From Betaproteobacteria bacterium (GTDB lineage Bacteria; Pseudomonadota; Gammaproteobacteria; Burkholderiales; Burkholderiaceae_C), in NCBI GenBank assembly GCA_009922295.1, contig RFWA01000194.1, positions 1-5,323 of the forward strand: DNA of 5,323 nt, written 5' to 3'. Every line of letters begins with the position of its first letter. The stretch's first letter is position 1. This document shows positions 1 through 5,323 of the stretch, one piece after another. A program made the translations under genes and the position numbers. A model generated the notes under the pieces. That model had not been told where the DNA came from and searched no databases. It saw nothing but the letters and a program-made list of their open reading frames with translations.

Positions 1-187
1 CGGCAATGTGATTGACCGGATACTGTATGGTTACGTGGTGGATTTTCTTGATTTTCATTGGTCCTGGCTCAGCCCGGTGTTCGCCGGCGGGCATTTTCCG
101 GCCTTCAACATTGCCGACAGCGCGATCACGGTCGGTGCGGCCTGCCTGATCCTGGATGAAATACTTCGGGTTCGGCGCAGCCGCTGA
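1..187 (+). CDS. lspA: Lipoprotein signal peptidase (signal peptidase II), 3' part only
   Basis: This inner-membrane aspartyl protease cleaves the signal peptide from prolipoproteins after the lipobox cysteine has been diacylated. Only the last 61 residues are present; the 5' part lies left of the window and the first complete codon starts at base 2. Both catalytic-aspartate motifs are visible: GNVIDR at the very start (Asp at visible residue 5) and FNIADSAI (Asp at visible residue 39). A hydrophobic stretch follows (TVGAACLILDEIL), which is the last transmembrane helix, and the protein ends in a basic tail, RVRRSR. The loop between the motifs carries an aromatic and Gly-rich segment (HWSWLSPVFAGGHFPAF) that is longer than I recall for E. 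coli LspA. The next gene starts 24 bp downstream on the same strand, so the two are probably co-transcribed. In this lineage ileS is commonly found upstream, but that is outside the view. Confidence 0.95.
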   Translation, partial: GNVIDRILYGYVVDFLDFHWSWLSPVFAGGHFPAFNIADSAITVGAACLILDEILRVRRSR

Positions 188-200
188 GCGCTGGACCATG

Positions 201-206
201 AAGGAG
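201..206 (+). promoter_or_regulatory. Shine-Dalgarno that decides the TTG start of the phosphate transporter gene
   Basis: AAGGAG lies 5 bases upstream of the TTG at 212-214 and is close to the ideal anti-16S match. No ATG or GTG in this frame would give the family-typical N-terminus (a hydrophobic helix leading to GTQLVRTGILRVLGANLR), so the strong ribosome site supports TTG as the true start. The ATG at 198-200 just before the site is in another frame and terminates after five codons. Confidence 0.8.
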
Positions 207-211
207 TCTCA

Positions 212-1918
212 TTGACCCATCTGCTGAACCTGCTGGCCGCCATTGCCTTACTGGTTTGGGGGACGCAGCTGGTTCGCACCGGTATTTTGCGGGTACTGGG
301 TGCCAACCTGCGCAATGTGCTGGCTCGCAGCGTGGCCAATCGGCTCACAGCGGCAGCCTCCGGAATTGGCGTCACCGCGCTGTTGCAGTCCAGCACGGCC
401 ACAGCGCTGATCGTGTCCTCCATTGTAGGTCAAGGCCTGATGAGCCTGCCGGGCGCGCTGGCCGTGATGCTGGGGGCCGACATCGGCACCAGTTTGATGG
501 CCTTGTTATTCTCGCGCGACCTGTCCTGGCTGTCGCCCCTGTTCATTTTTATCGGCGTGGTGCTGTTCATTGCGCGCCAGTCGACCACGGTTGGCCGGGT
601 GGGACGCATCCTGATCGGGCTGGGCCTGATGCTGCTGGCGTTGCGGCTGGTCACAGAGTCTGCCAATGTGCTGACGCAGGCCCCTGCCATCAAGGCCTTG
701 CTGGCCTCGCTCAGCAGCGACCTGCTGCTTGAAATCATGGTCGGCGCCCTGCTGGCGGTGCTGTGCTACAGCAGCCTGGCCATCGTGCTGCTGACCGCCA
801 CCCTGGCCTCTACCTCGGTTATTCCGGTGGATGTGGCGCTTGGGCTGGTGCTGGGCGCCAACCTGGGCAGTGGCGCACTGGCGGTGCTGACCACCTTGAG
901 CGCCAAGATCGAGACGCGCCAAGTGCCCTTGGGCAATTTGGTGTTCAAGTCGCTGGGGATTGTGATCGCGGCGCCGCTGGTCGGGTGGTGGCTCAGTCAG
1001 GCCGGGCCGCTGTTGGGCAACAAGGCATCGGTGGTGGTGGTGTTCCACCTTTGCTTCAACCTGCTGGTGGCACTGCTGTTCATTGGCCTGACACAGGTCG
1101 TCGCACGCTGGGTCGAGTATTGGCTGCCCAGGCCAGCCAAGACCACGGTGGCCGGACGGCAGAGGCATCTGGATGCGTCTGCGCTGGCGACGCCGTCATT
1201 GGCCATCTCTTGCGCGGTGCGGGAGTCCATGCACCAGGCCGACGTGGTGGAGACCATGTTGCTGGGGGTTATGCAGGTGATCCGTCAGAACGACCGCAAG
1301 CTGGCGCAGGAACTGCAAAAAATGGATGACACGGTGGACGAGTTGTACTCGGACATCAAGTACTACCTGACCAAGATCTCACGCGAGGCCTTGAGCGAAA
1401 GCGAAGGCCGGCGCTGGACAGACATCATCAGCTTCACCATCAACATGGAGCAGATAGGCGACATCGTCGAACGCGTGCTGATGGACATTGAAGACAAGAA
1501 AATCAACCCGGGCCGCGAATTTTCTGAGGCCGGCATGAACGAGATCACCGAGCTGCACCGCCGCCTGATCGACAACCTGCGCCTGGGCATGAGCGTGTTC
1601 CTGAACGGCACCGTGCGCGATGCGCAGCGCTTGCTGGAGGAGAAAACCCGCTTTCGCGACCTGGAGCGCGAGTATGCGACCACCCACCTGGCGCGCTTGT
1701 CGGTCAACACATTGCAAAGCATTGAGACCAGTTCACTGCATATTGACCTGATCAGCGACCTCAAACGCATCAACTCGCACATCTGCTCTATCGCCTACCC
1801 CATCCTAGATGCGGCAGGCGTTCTGGCGCCTAGCCGGTTGCGACAGTCGGTGTTGGAGCCCCTGTGGCCGGTCAGCGCTGCAACGCCGCCACCAGAATCA
1901 ACGCCGCCTCGGTCGTGA
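212..1918 (+). CDS. Na+/phosphate cotransporter family protein (NptA/YjbB type) with C-terminal PhoU-like domain
   Basis: This 568-residue inner-membrane protein of the Na/Pi-cotransporter (type II, SLC34-like) family is likely a sodium-coupled phosphate carrier or exporter. Residues 1-305 are strongly hydrophobic and show the family's inverted-repeat design. Repeat 1 has GIGVTALLQSSTATAL (Gln59-Ser60-Ser61) and LGADIGTS (87-94). Repeat 2 has LCYSSLAIVLL (184-194) and LGANLGSG (214-221), so the second QSS is replaced by YSS. After a linker (306-335), residues about 336-535 are helical, charged and PhoU-like, with an acidic EQIGD motif (413-417) and DLISDLKRIN (512-521). The last 30 or so residues are Pro/Ser-rich and of low complexity. 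It starts at TTG, supported by AAGGAG at 201-206, and follows lspA by 24 bp. Its last 47 bp overlap the 3' end of the convergent Nudix gene. PhoU-fused members are thought to tune phosphate movement, but direction and ion coupling cannot be read from sequence. I know the family well; the exact substrate is inferred. Confidence 0.9.
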   Translation: MTHLLNLLAAIALLVWGTQLVRTGILRVLGANLRNVLARSVANRLTAAASGIGVTALLQSSTATALIVSSIVGQGLMSLPGALAVMLGADIGTSLMALLFSRDLSWLSPLFIFIGVVLFIARQSTTVGRVGRILIGLGLMLLALRLVTESANVLTQAPAIKALLASLSSDLLLEIMVGALLAVLCYSSLAIVLLTATLASTSVIPVDVALGLVLGANLGSGALAVLTTLSAKIETRQVPLGNLVFKSLGIVIAAPLVGWWLSQAGPLLGNKASVVVVFHLCFNLLVALLFIGLTQVVARWVEYWLPRPAKTTVAGRQRHLDASALATPSLAISCAVRESMHQADVVETMLLGVMQVIRQNDRKLAQELQKMDDTVDELYSDIKYYLTKISREALSESEGRRWTDIISFTINMEQIGDIVERVLMDIEDKKINPGREFSEAGMNEITELHRRLIDNLRLGMSVFLNGTVRDAQRLLEEKTRFRDLEREYATTHLARLSVNTLQSIETSSLHIDLISDLKRINSHICSIAYPILDAAGVLAPSRLRQSVLEPLWPVSAATPPPESTPPRS

Positions 1919-2708
1919 ATTGGTTCTGCGCCAGCCGGTGCAACAGTTCGGCCCGGTCCAGCAGGGCGAACTGAGCCACTTCGCCATCCTGATTGACGGG
2001 TTCCAAGCCATCAGGCACTACGGCCCTATACCAGTCGATCTGCTCGACCATGTAGCCGGCGCTGCCCGGCTCGGTGGGGCGCCGCAGGGTGACCCTGCCA
2101 CCCGGCGCAACCGACTGCAAATCGTTGACACGCAAACCGGCTTCTTCCCAGGTCTCGCGCACCAGGGCCGTGGCCACGGTATCTGCCGCCGACACCATGC
2201 CGCCCATCAGCGTGTCCCACAGGCCAGGGTCGTTGGCTTTGTTCAGCGCACGTTGCTGCACCCAGATCCGGCCGTCTGCTGCATGCCCGACCAGATGCAC
2301 CGCTTGCGTGGCAATGCCCAGTGGCCGAACGGCGCCACGCTCTACCTGACCGACGGTTTGCCCGCCATCGCTGCACACCGCCAGCGCCTCATCGCGCCAC
2401 TGGGCTGCCACGTAGGGTGACTGCCCACGCAGCGCCAGCGCCAGCTGTGCCAAGGTGGCCGACAAGTCGCCGTGGATGCGCCAGGCCATACCGCCTTCAT
2501 GCTTCTCTTTTTGTAGCATGAAACGTCCATCCGACAAGGGCTGGAGGCCAATTTGGCTTAAAAACTCAGGCTCTACCGAGCCAACGTTGTACGCCCCGCA
2601 CAGCAGCGGCACACGCGGTTGATGGGGCGGCTGAAGGGCGCTGGCCGTCAATGCGGCCAGCCAAGCTGGGTCAGGGGTAAGCCAGTTCAGAGCGTCAGCA
2701 CCGAGCAA
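1872..2708 (-). CDS. DUF4743-Nudix hydrolase, candidate thiamin-diphosphate-damage phosphatase
   Basis: This probably soluble 278-residue protein has two parts. Residues about 5-125 match the DUF4743 lead domain (WLTPDPAWLAAL, then VGSVEPEFL at 42-50). Residues about 128-270 form a Nudix fold. The Nudix box runs from Gly170 to Leu192 and ends in RETWEEAGL (184-192), which supplies the metal-binding glutamates. The first box Glu is Asp176, which I recall as usual in this subfamily. Relatives in yeast (YJR142W) and plants (Nudix 20/24) have been reported to hydrolyse damaged thiamin diphosphates such as oxothiamin diphosphate to monophosphates. That activity here is inferred from domain architecture. 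The start is uncertain: TTG at 2708-2706 gives a family-like N-terminus and lies 22 bp inside the qor end, suggesting translational coupling. No ATG is available nearby, and the next GTG (Val33) would cut into the domain. No clear Shine-Dalgarno is visible. The 3' end overlaps the convergent transporter gene by 47 bp. Confidence 0.87.
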   Translation of the reverse strand: MLGADALNWLTPDPAWLAALTASALQPPHQPRVPLLCGAYNVGSVEPEFLSQIGLQPLSDGRFMLQKEKHEGGMAWRIHGDLSATLAQLALALRGQSPYVAAQWRDEALAVCSDGGQTVGQVERGAVRPLGIATQAVHLVGHAADGRIWVQQRALNKANDPGLWDTLMGGMVSAADTVATALVRETWEEAGLRVNDLQSVAPGGRVTLRRPTEPGSAGYMVEQIDWYRAVVPDGLEPVNQDGEVAQFALLDRAELLHRLAQNQFTTEAALILVAALQR

Positions 2709-3682
2709 CCGGTGGTCTTGCGAGCTTCCAGGTCGCGGTGCGCCTGCGCCACCTCGGCCAGCGGGTAGCGCTGGTCGATGCGGATGTGGACCTTGCCACT
2801 GGTCACAGCTTCAAACAGATCGTCAGCCATGACCTGCGTGCTTTCGCGCGTGGCAATGTGGCTGAACAGGGTCTGGCGCGTGACGTAGATCGAGCCTTTG
2901 ACGCCGAGGATGCCGGGCGCGAACGGGCCCACCGGACCCGAGGCGTTGCCAAAACTGGCCATCAAGCCAAAAGGTGCCAGGCAATCGAGCGATTTGTCCC
3001 AGGTGTCCTTGCCGACCGAGTCGTACACCACCTTGACGCCCTTGCCGCCGGTGATGTCCTTCACCCGCGCCAAAAAGTCTTCGGTGGCGTAGTTGATGAC
3101 GTGCGACGCACCGTGTTCCTTGGCCAGCGCGCACTTGGCGTCCGAGCCGGCGGTACCGATCAGTTGCAGGCCCAGGGCGCGCGCCCATTGGCAGGCGATC
3201 AGGCCAACGCCACCGGCGGCGGCGTGGAACAGCACAAAGTCACCGGCTTGCAGGCCACCCTGGGGCAGGGTGCGCTTGAGCAGGTATTGGGCCGTGAGGC
3301 CCTTGAGCATCATGGCCGCGCCGGTCTCGAAGGAAATGGCGTCGGGCAGCTTGCAGACGCACTTGGCCGGCATCACCCGCAACTCGCAGTAGCTGCCCGG
3401 GGGCTGGCTGGCGTAGGCGGCACGGTCGCCGACCTGCAGGTGCGTCACGCCCTCGCCCACCGCCTCGACCACGCCGGCTGCTTCCATGCCCATTTGCAGG
3501 GGCATGGGCAGGGTGTACAGGCCGCTGCGCTGGTAGACGTCAATAAAGTTCAGGCCCACCGCGTGGTGGCGAATACGGATTTCGCCGGGGCCGGGGTCGC
3601 CCACCTGCACCGAAACCAGTTTGAGTTGTTCAGGGCCGCCGTTCTGGTCAATGCGGATGGCGCGGGAGGTTTGGGTTGTCAT
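2687..3682 (-). CDS. qor: NADPH:quinone oxidoreductase, zinc-independent MDR family
   Basis: This is a 331-residue cytoplasmic reductase, close to the length of E. coli Qor (327 as I recall). It is expected to pass electrons from NADPH to quinones or reactive enones. The N-terminal GroES-like part (about 1-125) includes GLNFIDVYQRSGLY (43-56) and MGMEAAGVVEAVG (64-76). LKGLTAQYLL (126-135) leads into the Rossmann domain, with the nucleotide-binding AAAGGVG (154-160), VINY (195-198), VVYDSVGKDTW (218-228) and GLMASFGNASG (239-249). The structural-zinc cysteine cluster and catalytic zinc ligands of alcohol dehydrogenases are absent, as expected for this branch. I chose ATG at 3682-3680. A TTG six bases upstream is in frame, but the likely ribosome site GAAAG would then be only about 3 bases away, against about 9 for the ATG. 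It lies 86 bp downstream of metY on the same strand, and its stop lies within the start of the Nudix gene. The physiological acceptor is not readable from sequence. Confidence 0.93.
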   Translation of the reverse strand: MTTQTSRAIRIDQNGGPEQLKLVSVQVGDPGPGEIRIRHHAVGLNFIDVYQRSGLYTLPMPLQMGMEAAGVVEAVGEGVTHLQVGDRAAYASQPPGSYCELRVMPAKCVCKLPDAISFETGAAMMLKGLTAQYLLKRTLPQGGLQAGDFVLFHAAAGGVGLIACQWARALGLQLIGTAGSDAKCALAKEHGASHVINYATEDFLARVKDITGGKGVKVVYDSVGKDTWDKSLDCLAPFGLMASFGNASGPVGPFAPGILGVKGSIYVTRQTLFSHIATRESTQVMADDLFEAVTSGKVHIRIDQRYPLAEVAQAHRDLEARKTTGCSVLTL

Positions 3683-3768
3683 AGTCAAAATCTTTCATGG
3701 ACAAGGGTAAGCTAAAGCGCAAGCTTAAGGGCAAGCGGGGTCGCCAGGGCGCAGGGAGCGGATTGGCA
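3683..3768 (-). other. metY-qor spacer, no clear terminator or promoter
   Basis: This 86-bp gap between the metY stop and the qor ATG is the only intergenic stretch of any size here. Read on the - strand it has a short inverted repeat, TAAGCT/AGCTTA (3722-3727 with 3708-3713, 8-base loop), but no T-tract after it, so it does not look like an intrinsic terminator. No well-matched -35/-10 pair was found. A weak ribosome site (GAAAG) precedes the qor start. It holds the three-unit repeat listed separately. Readthrough from metY into qor is plausible, and so is a weak qor promoter; the sequence does not decide. Confidence 0.5.
3703..3738. repeat. Three imperfect 12-bp tandem units in the metY-qor spacer
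   Basis: On the + strand, units AAGGGTAAGCTA (3703-3714), AAGCGCAAGCTT (3715-3726) and AAGGGCAAGCGG (3727-3738) lie head to tail. They share the core AAGSGYAAGC, and each pair matches at 9 of 12 positions. The period is slightly more than one helical turn, so successive units would present nearly the same DNA face, as in some regulator arrays. The position is just upstream of the qor start codon. No known operator was recognised, and chance in a purine-rich patch remains possible. Confidence 0.55.
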
Positions 3769-5073
3769 TCATCCCCGATCAGATGCGTGCAGGGCCTGAT
3801 CAATGTCCCACAAAATGTCGTCAATATGCTCGATCCCGACGGATAGCCGGACCATGTCGGGCAAGACGCCGGCAGACAGCTGTTGCTCGGCATCGAGTTG
3901 CCGGTGCGTGGTGGACGCCGGGTGAATGATCAGGGTTCGCGTGTCACCGATGTTGGCCAGGTGGCTCATGAATTGAGCCGCCTCGATAAAGCGCACGCCA
4001 GCAGCCAGACCCCCTTTGACGCCAAAGGCCATCAAGCCCGATGCGCCCGGTGCGCCATCGACCTGTCGCATCTGCTTTTGCACCAGGGCGTATTGCGGGT
4101 GATCGGGCAAACCGGGGTAGTTGACCCAGCTGACGAGCGGGTGGGCTTTCAGGAATTCGGCCACCCGGCGCGCGTTGCTGCAGTGGCGCTCCATGCGGAC
4201 ATGCAGGCTCTCGGTGCCCTGCAGGATCTGCCAGGCCGAGAATGGCGAGAGCGTGGCCCCATAAACCCGCAGCACCTCCATGCGTGCCCGCATGGTGAAG
4301 CCAAAATCGCCAAAAGTCTCATAGAACTTGACGCCATGAAAACTTGGCGAAGGCTCGGTCATACCGGGAAACTTGCCGTTGTCCCACGGGAATTTGCCGC
4401 TCTCCACCAACACCCCTGCCAGCGTGGTGCCGTGGCCGCCCAGGTACTTGGTGGCGGAGTGGACCACAATGTCAGCGCCATGGCGCAAGGGGTTGCACAA
4501 AAACGGCGACGGCACGGTGTTGTCAACGATCAAAGGCACGCCATGGGCGTGTGCAACCTCCGCCACAGCCGCAATATCCAGCACCGTCAGGCTGGGGTTG
4601 CCCATGCTCTCGGCGAAAACGGCGCGTGTATTGGGCTGCATTGCCGCCGCAAAGGCCAAGGGGTCATTGGCATCGACAAAGGTCGTCTCTATACCGAAAC
4701 GCTTCAGGCTCACCGCCAGCATGGTCACGCTGCCGCCGTACAGGGCGCCCGCCGCCACCACATGATCGCCCTGCTGCAGCAGGGTCATCAAGGCCATGGC
4801 CTCCGAGGCCATGCCGCTGGCAGAGGCCAAGCCGGCACGCCCGCCCTCCAGCGCGGCCACCCGCTCCTCCAGTGCCGCCACGGTCGGGTTGGACAAGCGG
4901 GAGTAGATGTTGCCGAAGGTCTGCAAATTGAACAGACTGGCCGCATGGTCTGCGCTGTCAAAGACAAAGCTGCTGGTCTGGTAGATCGGCAGGGCCCGCG
5001 CGCCAGTGGCACTGTCGGGCACCTGGCCAGCGTGGATCGCCAGGGTCTCGGCTTGAAAAACGTGATCGGTCAT
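3769..5073 (-). CDS. metY: O-acetylhomoserine sulfhydrylase (O-acetylhomoserine aminocarboxypropyltransferase)
   Basis: This PLP enzyme makes homocysteine from O-acetyl-L-homoserine and sulfide, the direct-sulfhydrylation route to methionine, in the cytoplasm. The 434-residue protein is full length for MetY, a Cys/Met-metabolism fold-type I enzyme. Visible landmarks are the phosphate-binding YSR (57-59) and SGM (86-88), the stacking Tyr112, Asp184 in IVDN for the pyridine nitrogen, the Schiff-base Lys209 in HSATKYLGGHGT, and Arg409 in MVRLSVGIE for the substrate carboxylate. The insert around FPWDNGKFPGMTEPSPSFHG (228-247) marks MetY rather than cystathionine gamma-synthase/lyase or MetZ. I chose ATG at 5073-5071, which gives the typical MTDHVFQAETLAIHAGQ. 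The open frame continues upstream, but only inside the CoA-binding gene in another frame. AAGG lies about 10 bases before the start, a modest ribosome site. The preceding gene stops 5 bp upstream, so metY is probably expressed from a promoter beyond the window. No SAM riboswitch is visible. Confidence 0.95.
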   Translation of the reverse strand: MTDHVFQAETLAIHAGQVPDSATGARALPIYQTSSFVFDSADHAASLFNLQTFGNIYSRLSNPTVAALEERVAALEGGRAGLASASGMASEAMALMTLLQQGDHVVAAGALYGGSVTMLAVSLKRFGIETTFVDANDPLAFAAAMQPNTRAVFAESMGNPSLTVLDIAAVAEVAHAHGVPLIVDNTVPSPFLCNPLRHGADIVVHSATKYLGGHGTTLAGVLVESGKFPWDNGKFPGMTEPSPSFHGVKFYETFGDFGFTMRARMEVLRVYGATLSPFSAWQILQGTESLHVRMERHCSNARRVAEFLKAHPLVSWVNYPGLPDHPQYALVQKQMRQVDGAPGASGLMAFGVKGGLAAGVRFIEAAQFMSHLANIGDTRTLIIHPASTTHRQLDAEQQLSAGVLPDMVRLSVGIEHIDDILWDIDQALHASDRG

Positions 5074-5078
5074 GACAT

Positions 5079-5323
5079 TCAGGCCTTGTTCGAAAACCGC
5101 TTGGCCGAGATGACGCCAGTATTGACACCGACCAGGTTCAAGCCGCCAAAGAAGCGGCCATGCTCGATCTTGACGCAGCGGTCCATCACCGAGTCCATGC
5201 CTGCGTCGCGGGCCAGGGCGTCGGCCTCCAGGTTCATCACCCCAATTTGTTGCCAAAGGCATTTGGCACCGATCTGGATCGCCTGCTGCGCAATCGGCAA
5301 CACGTCTTCGGTGCGACGAAACA
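5079..5323 (-). CDS. CoA-binding domain protein (YccU-like), 3' part only
   Basis: About 80 C-terminal residues are present; the N-terminus runs off the right edge. The visible sequence begins FRRTEDVLPIAQQAI, continues with IGAKCLWQQIGVMNLEADAL, and contains MDRCVKIEH. This matches the CoA_binding_2 (Rossmann-like, YccU/succinyl-CoA-synthetase-alpha-like) family, in which E. coli YccU has GAKTLWMQLGV and VMDRCPAIE at the equivalent places. E. coli YccU ends soon after that motif, but this protein carries a further tail (GRFFGGLNLVGVNTGVISAK and RFSNKA), a variant I associate with betaproteobacteria. The family is presumed to bind CoA or a nucleotide; no reaction is established. Its stop is 5 bp before metY, so the two look like one transcription unit, but a functional link to methionine synthesis is not shown. 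Confidence 0.88.
   Translation of the reverse strand, partial: FRRTEDVLPIAQQAIQIGAKCLWQQIGVMNLEADALARDAGMDSVMDRCVKIEHGRFFGGLNLVGVNTGVISAKRFSNKA

Noticed and set aside
198..215. Five-codon ATG-AAG-GAG-TCT-CAT-TGA frame overlapping the transporter TTG start
   Set aside because: It has no ribosome site of its own and contains the Shine-Dalgarno of the real gene; it looks coincidental rather than a leader peptide.
506..1168. 220-codon - strand frame opposite the transporter
   Set aside because: It is a Gln/His/Arg-rich translation with no domain and no ribosome site, and is explained as the complement of hydrophobic codons in the transporter.
1873..1880. Perfect 8-bp palindrome CAGCGCTG at the convergent junction
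   Set aside because: It is short, GC-rich and inside coding sequence on both strands; without a T-tract or arms beyond 8 bp it is expected by chance.
1809..2420. 203-codon + strand frame covering the transporter end and the Nudix gene
   Set aside because: It is composed of antisense to the Nudix gene, which has clear motifs; the translation looks like random GC-rich sequence.
2738..3715. 325-codon open frame on the + strand, antisense to almost all of qor
   Set aside because: The translation is Ala/Gly/His/Gln-rich with no recognisable motif, while the - strand frame is an unmistakable Qor. Long antisense frames are expected where third positions are GC-rich.
3708..3727. Possible terminator hairpin after metY
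   Set aside because: The stem is only 6 bp and AT-rich, with no T-tract downstream in the direction of metY transcription.
4344..4931. 195-codon + strand frame antisense to metY
   Set aside because: It is Arg/Pro/Ser-rich shadow translation; metY is complete with all catalytic residues on the opposite strand.
5074..5262. 63-codon N-terminal extension of metY
   Set aside because: The extension runs out of frame over the conserved CoA-binding gene and has no MetY-like sequence; the ATG at 5073 gives the family N-terminus.

Overview
This is an ordinary, gene-dense stretch of chromosome with high GC content. It reads as a betaproteobacterium, most likely order Burkholderiales (a Comamonadaceae-like guess). 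The reasons are the protein variants seen (LspA with an extended loop, a MetY-type sulfhydrylase, an E. coli-like Qor, a CoA-binding protein with a long C-terminal tail), tight gene packing, GC-rich third codon positions and long antisense open frames. The taxon is inferred from remembered family resemblance, not from a search.

The layout is two convergent blocks. On the + strand, the 3' end of lspA (lipoprotein signal peptidase) is followed after 24 bp by a complete Na+/phosphate-cotransporter-like gene with a C-terminal PhoU-like domain, which starts at TTG behind a good Shine-Dalgarno. On the - strand, read from the right edge, come the 3' part of a YccU-type CoA-binding protein, then metY (O-acetylhomoserine sulfhydrylase) 5 bp later, an 86-bp spacer, a complete NADPH:quinone oxidoreductase (qor), and a DUF4743-Nudix hydrolase whose probable TTG start lies inside the end of qor. 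The two blocks meet tail to tail, and the Nudix and transporter genes share 47 bp at their 3' ends.

The likely roles are housekeeping: lipoprotein maturation, phosphate handling, homocysteine synthesis by direct sulfhydrylation, quinone/enone reduction, and hydrolysis of a diphosphate compound, possibly damaged thiamin diphosphate. No RNA gene, CRISPR array, insertion sequence, prophage or riboswitch was recognised. The only non-coding structure of note is a three-copy imperfect 12-bp repeat in the metY-qor spacer. I found no convincing undescribed system. The best leads are the Nudix gene's substrate and its coupling to qor, the 3' overlap, and the spacer repeat.
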